Notes under the pieces: model-generated | Told to the model about the DNA's origin: nothing | Database searches by the model: none | The model's input: the letters and a program-made list of their open reading frames with translations, nothing else | Shown here: in pieces, positions 10,928 to 21,871 of the stretch | How positions within the stretch are numbered: position 1 is the stretch's first letter | Layout of the letters: each line of letters opens with the position of its first letter | Assembly (NCBI GenBank): GCA_011799875.1 | Contig: CM022300.1 | Coordinates: 234,620,807-234,684,806, forward strand | Direction: 5' to 3' | DNA from: Thinopyrum elongatum | Lineage: Eukaryota; Streptophyta; Magnoliopsida; Poales; Poaceae | DNA: 64,000 nucleotides | Position numbers and translations under genes: made by a program

Positions 10928-13784
10928 TGAAACCATACCCAATGATGCAAAAACTAAAGATGACAACACTTGAACCTATGCATTACTCCTAGCTAGGGGC
11001 GTAAAACAATAGCGCTTGTCGGGAGGCAACCCAATAGTTATCTTAATTTTCCTTGTTCTTTTCCTTTTTTTGGTGCGCACAGAATTATGCTACTGTTATG
11101 GTTGTGTTTTTGTGTTTAAGTTAGTGTTTGTTCCAAGTAAAGCCTTTGGCATGATTTGGATGATAGTTGCTTTGATTCTGTGAGAAAACAGAAACTTTGT
11201 CGCACAGTAACATAATTGTTTAAATTCACTGGAATGTGATAAAATTTTGAACATTTAAGACATGATTTATATGCAAATTGCCCATGTTTTCCTATTTTTT
11301 CAGAATTTTTGGAGTTATAGAAGTATCGTTATTGTTTGAATCATTACAGAATGTTCTGTGTTTTACGGATTCTGTTTTCGTTGCATTGTTTGCTTGTTTT
11401 GATGAATCTATGAATTGTACTAGGTGGTATAATACATGGTGAAGTTAGAATACAATAGGTATTATTCAATAATAAAATATGAATGGGTTTACAACAGTAC
11501 CTGAAGTGGTGATTTGCTTATTATACTAGCAGATCTCATGAGTTTTCTGTTGAGTTTTGTGTGCCGAAGTTATCAAGTTTTGAGCGAGATCACGATGGAT
11601 GAAGGAATAAGGAGTGGCAAGAGCCTAAGATTGGGGATTGCCGAGGCACCCCAAGGTAATATTCAAGGACTCCCAAGCATCTAAGCTTGGGGATGCCATG
11701 GAAGGCCTCCCCTCTTTCTTCTATCAACTATCAGTAAATTACTTGGAGCTATATTTTTTATTCATCATATGATATGAGTTTTGCTTGGAGCGTTATGTAT
11801 TATACGAATCTTTGCTTTGTTTGCTTTTTAGTTTGCCACAATCATATTTGTTGTACACACCTTTTTGAGAGAGACATGCATTATTCGTGATTTGTTAGAA
11901 TAATCTATGTGCTTCACTTATATCTTTTGAGCCAAGCAGTTGCTCTAGTACTTCACTTATATCTTTTAGAGCACAACGGTGATTATATTTTAAAGAAATA
12001 GTTGCACTCTCATGCTTCATTTATATCATTTTGAGCGTTGATAATAGTAATGGTAATATGCACAAGTTATGAATTTGGTCCTAATATCATAGGTATTCAA
12101 GCGGGATATAATAAAAACTTTCATGTAGATCACTGAATATGATAAGTTTGATTCCTTACAATAGTTTTGCGATATAAAGATGGTAATATGTGGGAGGTAC
12201 TAGGGAATGCACGTATAGTCTCTCGTTATGCTATTAAGTTGGAGCACGATTTATTATTCAGTGTCTTCCTTTGCGTGACGGTCGGGGGCATGCGATGGTT
12301 AACTCCTACCAACCTCCCCCTACGGGCATGCGTAGTAGTACTTTTATTTGAGGGCTAATAAACTTTTGAAATAAGTATGTGAGTTCTTTATGACTATTGT
12401 GAGTCCATGGATTATACGCACTCTCACCTTTCCACAGTTTTCTAGCCTCTTCGGTACCGTGCATTGCCCTTTCTCACCTTGAGATGTGGTGCAAACTTCG
12501 CCAGTGCATCCAAACCCCGTGATATGATATGCTCTATCACACATAAGCCTCCTTATATCTTCCTCAAAACAGCCACCATACCTACCTATTATGGCATTTC
12601 CATAGACATTTTGTGATATACTGCCATGCAACTTCCTCCGTTCCGTTTTTATGACACACATCATCATTATTGTGTTGCTTTGCATGATCATATAGCTGAC
12701 ATAGTATTTGTGGCTCAGCCGTTGTTCATCATTTTTTATACAGGTTATGCTAGATCATTGCACATCCTAGTACACCGCTAGAGGCATTCATATATAGTCA
12801 AATTTTCTTCTAGTATCGAGTTGTAATTTTGAGTTGTAAGTAAATAGAAGTGTGATGATCATCATTATTCATTATTAGAGCATTGTACCAAGTGAGGAAA
12901 AAGAAAAAGAAAAAGGAGGCCAAAAAGAGCCCAACAAAAAAAGAGAAAAAAGAAGAAAAAAGAAAGAAAGAAAAGAAAAAAAATGAGAGAAGAAGAGAGA
13001 AGGGGCAATGTTACTATCCTTTCCACACTTGTGCTTCAAAGTAGCACCATGTTTTTCATATAGAGAGTCTCCTATGCATTCATTTTCATATACTAGTGGG
13101 AATTTTTCATTATAGAACTTGGCTTGTATATTCCACTGATGGGCTTCCCCAAATACCCGAGGTCTCCATGAGTAAGCAAGTTGGATGCACACCCACTTAG
13201 ATTTATTTTTGAGCTTTCATACACTTAAAGATCTTAGTGCATCCGTTGCATGGCAATCCCTACCCCTTGCATTGGCATAAATTGATGGGCATCTCCATAG
13301 CCCGTTGATTAGCCTCGTCAATATGAGACTTTCTCCTTTTTTTGTCTTCTCCATATCAATCTGTACCATCGTATTCTATTCCACCCATGGTGCTATATCC
13401 ATGGCTTGCACTCATGTATTGCGTGAGGGTTGAAAATGCTAAAGCGTGTTAAAAAGTATGAACCAATTGCTTGGCTGACATTGGGGTAGTGCATGATTTG
13501 TATTTTGTGTTAAGAAGATGCAGCATGACAAGGCTATATGATTTTGTAGGGATAAGGTTCTTTATCATTGATATTTTGAAAGGCATGATTGTTTGTTTGT
13601 ATGCATGAGTATTGATGGTTTTATATCAAATTATAGACTATTGCTTTGAATCATTCGAATCTTAAAATTCATGCCACAAAAGAAAGGTTACATGATGAAC
13701 ATGTTAGGTAGCATTCCACATCAAAAGTTCTGTTTTTATCATTTACCTACTCGAGGAAAAGCATGAATTAAGCTTGGGGATGCT
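10928..13784 (+). mobile_element. Element G 3' internal non-coding region
   Basis: About 2.9 kb without a sense ORF. It holds a trio of CTTCACTTATATCTTTT-type boxes (about 11916, 11953 and 12020), an antisense open frame at 12344-12691 shared with B, and a purine-only-like A/G tract at 12892-13006. It ends with a polypurine tract (AAGCTTGGGGATGCT, 13770-13784) abutting the 3' LTR start at 13785. Confidence 0.7.
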
Positions 13785-13973
13785 TGATACGTCTCCAATG
13801 TATTTATAATTTTTGATTGTTCCATGCTATTATAGTATGAATCTTGGATGTTTTATATCCAATTATATATCATTTTTTTGGGACTAACCAATTAACTTAG
13901 TGCCAAGTGCCAGTCGTTGTTTTTTTGTCTATTTTTGGTTTTCCAGGAAATCGGTACCAAACAAAGTCCAAAT
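13785..13973 (+). repeat. 3' LTR of element G, first piece
   Basis: Begins TGATACGTCTCCAATG right after the polypurine tract. It is interrupted at 13974 by the hAT element, with target GTCCAAAT at 13966-13973. The LTR continues at 15759-16777 and, after element H, at 23463-23802. Confidence 0.9.
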
Positions 13974-15750
13974 CAGGGCCGGACCGGCAAAATCTAGGGC
14001 CATGTGCGAAACTAAAAAATGGGCCCTATCTCACCAAAAAAATGAACTAAAGAGTAATTATAATGTATTATTGAAACACAAGACTGATGTTTCCCCATGA
14101 TGGCTCATATATGTATTATTGAAACACAAGATAAAGAAGATGAATAAAATAAAATTGAAGTTATACAGTAGCATATATCAATTGGAGATTGTCGGGCCAT
14201 TGGGAACCAGGGTACCCAGGCCCGTCTGCCTGCGGCCCAGGAAGACAACGCTCGGCGGAGGCCCGAGAAGCAGCCCAAGCGAGGGCCCCCGAAGAAAAGA
14301 CGTCTCGCGAGGCGCCAGCCTCACGAGGACCCCTTCTGAGGGAGCGGGCCACCAAGACTCAACAACAGCAGATGGCCTCGCGAGGCTCCCTTGCAAGGTG
14401 GCCTCCCGAGGCACCCCAGCCTGACACCGGCCGCTCTGTCCTGCGCCCATCACGTGGATGACGCACTCTGTGACGGACTGCGGCAGGCGCCGTACTGACA
14501 GGAGTGGACTGGGAGGCTTTCCTCTTTGGTGCTAAGGGAGCGGCTCTAGTTGTCCACCTCCAAAGCTAGTCCCAAGGACTGCTCGTTTGGTGGTGGAGGA
14601 TCAGGACGATAAGGCGCACAGGGTGGAGGTCATCACCGAGCCCACCGGCGCGTCATGGATAACAACTTTGCAGGCGTAGACCGCCCTTTTGTCAGGATAA
14701 GCCTGGGCACCTGTCCCCCTTTGAATTGCCGCCCTGTGGTAGCCCTTTCCCGCTCATATTTTCGGGGAAGAGGCCCTTGGCACCTATATAAGAGGGTAGT
14801 GCTGCCACCCACGAGGGGGATCAATCTCTTCACCATCCCCTACGCAAGAACTCCCTTGCCTTCATAATCCCAAACACAAGCAGGAGTAGGGTTTTACACC
14901 GCAAGGTGGCCCGAACCTGGGTAAACGTCGTGTCATCTTCCGTGCTCCGCGTGCTCTCGCCGTAGCCTCGCCATGGCCCTCTCTAGGCTGGTAGGAACAA
15001 GCTCGCCCCTAGTGTTCGAACCTTAGTGTCCCCGGAACCCCATCTTCCGACAGAGATCATGCATCAATGTTTGGCAATTAGACGACTTGTCTAACTCACC
15101 TAGTTTGGGTTCTGTCCGATTGAACTACTACACTGTGATCTTTAACCGAGGAGGTAAGAACCAATCTCTAATGAAGTATCAATCCCTGCCAAAAGTTAAC
15201 TAGGAAATTAGTAATTAGGAGTAGGAACTGAAGTTAATCGGAAAGGAGGACTCGCTAAGCACCTAGAGGCAAGAGTCGGTCACGGATCGATCCGATGAGG
15301 CGACGAGTCTGAAATTTGGGAGAGGAAGCTAGGAAGGCAACAACGGCAGCAGCCTGAGATCGATCTGATGAGGTGAAGGCGACTAGATGATCCTGTTTCC
15401 TGTAGCGAAGCAGACGCAACTACTGTTGCGGTCTCATGATCGAGAGACGAGACGATCCCAATGGACTTCTGTAGGCGATCCCCTTTTTTTTAGACTGACG
15501 GTAGTGTTTCCGTATTATCGATCGAGCGTTTTCCCTTTTTTTTAGAAATATATCGATTGAGCACCAGCGCTCATGCGCTCGATGGCCTCGACTCAGGCCC
15601 AGCTCCAGTTCCCGATCGACTCAGGCCCAACTCCAGCGCGTAATTTTTTTTTTTAGAAATACTACTAGGCCAATATACAAAATTTGGGGCCCCCAAAATT
15701 ATGGGCCCTGTGCGGGCCGCACATCCGTCACCACTATGGGCCCGGCCCTG
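13974..15750. mobile_element. Non-autonomous hAT DNA transposon in the G 3' LTR
   Basis: The ends are CAGGGCCGG and CCGGCCCTG, terminal inverted repeats matching 12 of the first 13 positions. The flanks are a perfect 8-bp duplication GTCCAAAT (13966-13973 and 15751-15758), and the G LTR reads on across it. An 8-bp TSD with CAGGG ends is the signature of the hAT superfamily. Length is 1777 bp, or about 909 bp once the inner solo LTR and its TSD are removed. No transposase ORF is present, so it would need a transposase from another copy. The orientation cannot be set. Confidence 0.9.
14190..15052 (+). repeat. Solo LTR nested in the hAT element, TSD GAGAT
   Basis: 863 bp, starting TGTCGGGCC and ending TTCCGACA, flanked by identical 5-bp GAGAT (14185-14189 and 15053-15057). 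It is a single LTR with no interior, the usual product of recombination between two LTRs. It carries a TATA-like CTATATAAGAG near 14785 in the plus orientation, and the GC-rich body is typical of Tat-type grass LTRs (lineage is an inference). Short open frames inside it are compositional. Confidence 0.88.
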
Positions 15751-15758
15751 GTCCAAAT

Positions 15759-16777
15759 GGCACTAAACTATTTGATAATTTTTTTCTGGACATAAGTGAC
15801 ACTAGAAGATTCGGGATGAGACCAGAAGGTGAAGGAGTGGGCCACGAGCCACCAGGCCCCCCAGGGGGTCGACGCACCCTGGTGCCTCGTGGGCCCCTCG
15901 TTCCTCTGTTTGACCTAATTTCAGCTCTATAAATTCTCTAAAATCAGGAAACCAACAGAGAGGCCCCCAAAAACACTTTTTCTGCTGCTGCAAGCTTCTG
16001 TTCTCGCGAGATCCCATCTAGAGGCCTTTTCTAGCACTCTGCCGGCGGGGGAATCGATCACGAAGGCTTCTACATCAACCTTGCTGCCCCTCCGATGATG
16101 TGTGAGTAGTTCACCAGAAACCTACGGGTCCCTAGCTAGTAGCTAGATGGCTTCTTCTCTTTCTTTGATCTTTAATACAATGTTATCATTGATGTTCTTG
16201 GAGATCTATTCGATGTAATCATTTTGTGGTGTGTTTGTTGGTATCTGATGAATTGTGGGTTTATGATCAGATTATCTATGAATATTATTTGAGTCTTCTC
16301 TGAATTGTTTTATGCATGATTCTTATAGCTTTGTATTTCACTCCGATCTATCCGTTTGGTTTGGCCAACTAGATTGATTTATCTTGCAATGGAAGATGTG
16401 CTTTGTGATGGGTTGAATCTTGCGGTGCTCAATCCCAGTGACAAAAGGGGACATGACACGTATTTTATCGTTGCCATTACGGATAAAACGATAGGGTTTA
16501 TTCATATTGATTGGATTTACTTTGTCTACATCATGTCATCTTGCTTAAGGTGTTACTCCATTCTTTATGAACTTAATACTATAGATGCATGCTGGATAGC
16601 GATCGATGTGTAGAGTAATAGTAGTAGATGCAGGCAGGGGTCGGTCTACTTGTCTCGGACATGATGCCTATATACATGATCGTTGCCTTGGATATCGTCA
16701 TAATTATTCACTCTTCTATCAAATTCCCAATAGTAATTTGTTTACCCACCGTATGCATTTTGTTCGAGAGAGAAGCC
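15759..16777 (+). repeat. 3' LTR of element G, second piece
   Basis: Continues the LTR after the hAT duplication. It matches the 5' LTR through the GC-rich block, TATA motif (CTATAAATTC near 15928) and downstream leader, then adds the roughly 370 bp lost from the 5' LTR. It is cut at 16777 by element H, with TSD AAGCC at 16773-16777. Confidence 0.88.
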
Positions 16778-18362
16778 TGATACGTCTCGTATGTATCTAT
16801 AATTTTTGATTGTTTCATGCCGTTACATTATCAATCTTGGATGTTGTACATTCATTTACTAGCAACTTTATATCATTTTTTGGGACTAACCTATTGACAT
16901 AGTGCCTAGTGCCAGTTGCTATTTTTTGCTTGTTTTTTTACTTCGCAAAATATCCAAATTAAACGAAGCCCAAATGCCACGAAACTTTTTGGAGGATTTT
17001 TTCTGGATAGAAGACAACTTGGGAGCCAAGGAAGTGCAAGAGGGGAGGCCCGTGGGGCCCACAAGGCACCAAGGCGCGCCAGAGGCCCCGAGCGTGCCTT
17101 GGTGGGTAGTGGGGCCCACGGGTGGCCTCTCCACCGACTACCAACTCTATAAATACCGAGATATTCCAGAAACCCTAGGGGAGTCGACGAAAAACAATTC
17201 CAGCCGCCGCAAGTTCCAGAACCAAGAGATCCAATCTAGAGCCCATTTCTGGCACCTTGCCGGAGGGGGAAACGATCACGGAGGGGTTCATCATCCTCAT
17301 TGCTGCTCCTCTGATGATGCGTGAGTAGTTTATCATAGACCTATGGGTCCATAGGCAGTAGCTAGATGGCTTCCTCTCTCTCTTTGATCTTCAATACAAT
17401 GTTCTCCTCGATGTTCTTAGAGATCTATTTGATGTAATGACCTTTTACGGTGTGTTTGTTGGGATCCGATGAATTGCGAGTTTATGATTAGTTCTATCTA
17501 TGAATATTATTTGAGTCTTCGCTGAACTCTTTTATGCATGATCTTTATAGCCTCGTATTTCTTCTCCGAAACTTTTGTTTGGTTTGGCCAACTAGATTGA
17601 TTTTTCTTGCAACAGGAAGAGGTGCTTTGTGATGGGTTCGATCTTGCGGTGCTCAATCTCAGTGACAGAAGGAGAAGTGACACGCATGTATCGTTGCCAT
17701 TAAGGATAAAAAGATGCGGTCTATTCCGACATGAATAAATCTTTTCTACATCATGTCATCGTTCTTATTGCATTACTCCATTTTTCCGTGAACTTAATAC
17801 ACTAGATGCATGCTGGATAGCGGTCGATGTGTGGAGTAATAGTAGTAGATGCAGGCAGGAGTCGGTCTACTAATCTTGGACGTGATGCTTATATAAATGA
17901 CCATTGCCTTGGATATCGTCATGATTATTTGCTTTCTATCAATTGCCCAACAGTAATTTGTTTACCCATCGTATGCTATTTTCTCGAGAGAAGCCACCTG
18001 TGAAATCTACGGCCCCCGGGTCTATTTCCTATCATATTATTTTCAGATCTATTATTCCAAAAACCCAAAAATACCTTGTTGCACTTTTTCTTTATTTATT
18101 TTATTTTGTGTTTTTGTCAGATCTATTTATCAAATCTCATACAATTTTATCTATCTCAATACCGAGGACGGATTGACAACCCTCTTACATGTTGGGTTGC
18201 AAGTATTTGTTATTTGTGTGCAGGTGTTGTTTACATAGTGTTGCTTGATTCTCCTACTGGATTGATAACCTTGGTTTCATAACTAAGGGAAATACTTACC
18301 GTTGATGTGCTGCATCATCCTCTCCTCTTCGGGGAAATACCAATGCCAGATACAAACAATCA
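16778..18362 (+). repeat. 5' LTR of element H
   Basis: 1585 bp, TGATACGTCTCG to ACAAACAATCA. It contains a candidate TATA box, TATAAATA at 17148-17155, below a GC-rich block. Open frames here (for example 16902-17324) recur in the 3' LTR but in frames of different length and are not considered genes. Confidence 0.9.
17148..17155 (+). promoter_or_regulatory. Candidate TATA box in H 5' LTR
   Basis: TATAAATA, 370 bp into the LTR, is repeated at the equivalent point of the 3' LTR (22242-22249). It is the likely core promoter of the element transcript, by motif and position only. Confidence 0.5.
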
Positions 18363-18373
18363 GGAAGAATTTC

Positions 18374-18391
18374 TGGCGCCATTACCGGGGA
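18374..18391 (+). other. Primer binding site of element H (tRNA-Asp type, two mismatches)
   Basis: TGGCGCCATTACCGGGGA lies 11 bp after the LTR. It differs from the G site at two bases, which would weaken pairing with tRNA-Asp and is in keeping with an old, decayed copy. Confidence 0.7.
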
Positions 18392-18611
18392 GACATCATC
18401 AACATCTATCAGGTTCCTACGCATAAACTCTCATGTCCTTGCAATTAATTTATTTGCCATTTGCCTCTCGTTTTCATCTTCCCCACTTCTAAAATGTTTT
18501 AAGAAAAATAAAAAAAATTGCCTTTTTTTTCATTTGCCTTTTTGCTTGTTTGCTATCTTTGCTTGTGTTACTATGTGCCTTCTATTTGATTGCATCTTCA
18601 CTTGCTAAAAA

Positions 18612-19295
18612 TCTATTGATATAGATCCTCATCCACTTGCTAATGTTTTCAAAAGACCAAATTTTGATGAACCAACTGCTGGTGAGTTGAGTGCACTTGA
18701 TTATCTCTATGAAGTTTTGCTTGAAAATCATGAATCTGAAAATTGTGATGAAGTGTTAAATGAAAAAATTTATAAAGTGATTCATGATAGCTCCTTGAAC
18801 AAAAAGCATGATTGCAATGATGTTATTATGAATTCTATTAATGTCAATTGTGTTAATTATATGCAAAACCCCAAGCTTGGGGATGATAATTTTGTTATGT
18901 CTACTACTCATTGCAATGATCATGATTGGGGTGATAACGATTCTTATGATCTTGAAATTTTATTTAAGCCTCATGATGAATATGTTTGCGATAATATTGA
19001 AAGTGGGTTTGGAAGAGTGTCAACTTTAGGAAAGAATAATCCCACATATTTGGAGAGCGTTCAATCTTATGAAATTTTTGATGAAAGTGGGTTTGGAGAG
19101 GTCATGACTTTAGTTGATGTTAATCCCACTATCTTGGAAGATCATAAAAAATTTATGCATGTGGACCATGAAGATTTTTTTTCTATGATAGTTATATTAT
19201 TGAATTTGATTATGATCTTACATGCAATTATTATGAGAGAGGAAAATATGGTTGTAGGAATTTTCATGTTACTAGAATACCTCTCGTTATGTTGA
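18612..19295 (+). pseudogene. Gag-slot ORF of element H, function unknown, no good start codon
   Basis: The frame is open from about 18612 to the TGA at 19295, over 200 codons, but has no ATG before about 18828, so the start is lost or decayed. It is acidic and Asn/Asp-rich. It contains a degenerate internal duplication, ESGFGRVSTLGKNNPT then ESGFGEVMTLVDVNPT, about 27 residues apart. The C-terminal 40 residues are hydrophobic and may be out of the original frame. No protease or zinc knuckle is visible. Its place 240 bp after the PBS suggests a gag derivative. Confidence 0.45.
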
Positions 19296-21871
19296 GATTG
19301 CTATTGTTTCTTTCTTCTTCCTTGCATATGCTAGTTTTCACCTGCCTTGATAATTTGTTTGCTTATGAAATGCCTATGCATAGTAAGTGTGTTAGACTTA
19401 AAAGTGCTTTTCACATGATACATGATGCTCTCTTTGTGTTTAAATTATTATCTTTCGTGTGAGCATCAATAAAAACTTAAGCCTATCTTAATGGCTATAA
19501 AGAAAGAGCTTGTTGGGAGACAACCCTATAATTTTCTTTTCTGTTTTTCACTAAATACACAATTATGCCTCTGTTATGATTGTGCTTTTTATGTTTTAAT
19601 TAGTGTTTGTGCTAAGTAATGCCTTTAGGATGGCTTGGGTGATAGTTTATTTGATCCTGTTAGAAAACAGAAACTTTTACGTCTAGTAGCAGAATTGTTA
19701 AAAATCACTGGAGAGACGAAAAATTCTGAATTATTTTAGACAAGATTTATATATGAATTTCCTTTGTTTTCCTAATTTTTGAATTACAGAAGTATGAGTA
19801 AAATTCAAGTCTTTACAGACTATTCTGTTTTTGACAGATTCTGTTTTCGTTGCATTGTGTGCTTATTTTGATGAATCTATGGACTATACCGGGGGGTTTT
19901 AGCCATGGTAAAGTTAGAATACAGTAGGTATAATGCAATAAAAAAATATGAATGGGGTTGCAACAGTACTTAAAGTAAAGATTGGTTTTCTTATACTAAC
20001 GGATATCACGAAGGTTTTTGTTAAGTTTTGTGTGATTGAAGTTTTCAAGTTTTGGGTGAGATCACGATTGATGAAGTAATAGGGAGTGAGAAGAGCCTAA
20101 GATTTTCTATGACCATGGTACCCCAAGGTAATATTCAAGGATAACCAAGCAACTAAGCATGGGGATGCCCCGGAAGGCATCCCCTCTTTCTTCTAACGGC
20201 CATCGGTAATTTTACTTGGAGCTATATTTTTATTCGTCACATATCATGAGTTTTGCTTGGAGCGTCTTGGTATTTTTTGAGTCTTTGCTTGTTTCTCTTT
20301 TTAGTTCATCACAATTATCCTTGCTAGACACACCTATTTGAGAGAGCCATAATGATGCTACGATTTGTTAGAATTGCTCTATGCGCTTCACTTAAAAAAA
20401 ATTAGCTATGGAATTGCTCTAGTGCTTCACTTAGATCAATTTGAGAGTTAGTAAATTTTTGAAGAAATTCTCTCATGCTTCACTTATATTATTTTGAGAG
20501 ATGAGAAAAATTATTTATGCTCATGTTCTTCACTTAAATTTGTTTGAGATCTTGTTATAAGCAATGGTAAAATATGAAACTAGTCCCAAAGTGATAGATA
20601 TTCAAGAGGGATATAATAAAAACTTTCATGAAGATCATTGGATATTATAAACTTGATTCCTTGTAATAGTTTTGAGATATGAAGATAATAATATGTGAGT
20701 CATGTTGGTGATTAATTAAGCTTTAGTAAGAATATTGGTGTTAAGGTTTGTGATTCCGTATGCAAGCACGAAAGTCAATAGTTATGCAATGAAATTACAT
20801 CCTACTTGTGGTGCATTATTCGGTGTTAGTTATGTTTAATGCTCGTTTATGAGAGTTTTTGTTTTTTCGTTGGTTGCTTCTCAATATATTTGCTAGCCTT
20901 TCCTAGTACTAAGTGGGAATACTACTTGTGCATCCAAACTCCTTAAACCAAGTTGTGCCAATGAGTCCACCATACCTACCTATATGCGGTATTTCCATGC
21001 TGTTCCAAGTAAATTTGTATGTGCCTACTCTAATTTTCAAAACAAATTTCCTTTTTGTGTGCCCGTACCGCTCATGAAGTGGGAGGGGGTGGCCAATATT
21101 TTCTATGCTAGATGCGTTATTCTCAAGATGAGTGTTTATTCACTTGTCATTGCACGAGAGTATGGCAAGGTAATAGGGATGCCTTGTCCCGAAATGAACT
21201 TTTTTATGTTATCAAATAATAAATTCCTTGGAAAGTGTTGGTATGGAAGGCACCCGTGGATACGACTAGCCATGGATTGTGAAATAATGGTGGAAAAAGG
21301 AATAAACTGTATTTTATGTTTGGGAACCGCCTATGATGTATCTAGCATGGAAAGTATTGGAAATTCCCGGTCGTTTTCGTTGACGGGAAAAGCATGCCTC
21401 TCAAAATATTTTATCTCTCAATTTAAGCTTCGAGCTCTGGCACCTCTACAAATCTCTGCTTCCCTCTGCGAAGGGACTATCTATTTACTTTATGCAATTT
21501 TTATTTTTATTTGAGTCTTCATATTCTCTTATAAAGCACCAACTAGGGAGCACTATGATCATACTTGCGCATTGGATGTAGCTAATATTCGAGTGTGTTT
21601 CATGAATGGATCAATGATTGAGCATGATGGGCTTGGGATAGCTTTATTTAGTGTTGATATTTTGAAAGACATGGTTGCTTGTTGATATGCTTGAGTATTG
21701 ATGTCCTCATGTCAATTATAGACTATTACTTTGAATCATCTTAAAGTCCAAATGTCCATGCTTCAAAAGAAAAGAATATGTGATGAATATGTTAGGCAGC
21801 ATTCCATATAAAAAATTCTGTTTTTATCATTTACCTACTCGAGGACGAGCAGGAATTAAGCTTGGGGATGG
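19296..21871 (+). mobile_element. Element H 3' internal non-coding region
   Basis: Roughly 2.6 kb without a supported gene. Four CTTCACTTA boxes lie between 20380 and 20550. From about 20930 to 21520 it resembles E at 62200-62780 and A at 680-1010 rather than G. The 176-codon frame at 20984-21514 lies in that block and is interrupted in E. The polypurine tract (AAGCTTGGGGATGG, 21858-21871) abuts the 3' LTR. Confidence 0.65.

Noticed and set aside
14119..14461. Overlapping ORFs at about 90-100 codons around 14119-14461
   Set aside because: They fall in the GC-rich start of the solo LTR and run in three frames on both strands.
16902..17324. 140-codon frame in the H 5' LTR, partly repeated at 22113-22418
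   Set aside because: It spans the promoter and leader of an LTR; the two copies differ in start and frame, so conservation is that of the LTR DNA.
20984..21514. 176-codon frame in the H 3' interior
   Set aside because: The homologous block in E and A is interrupted by stops and indels; no domain is recognised.
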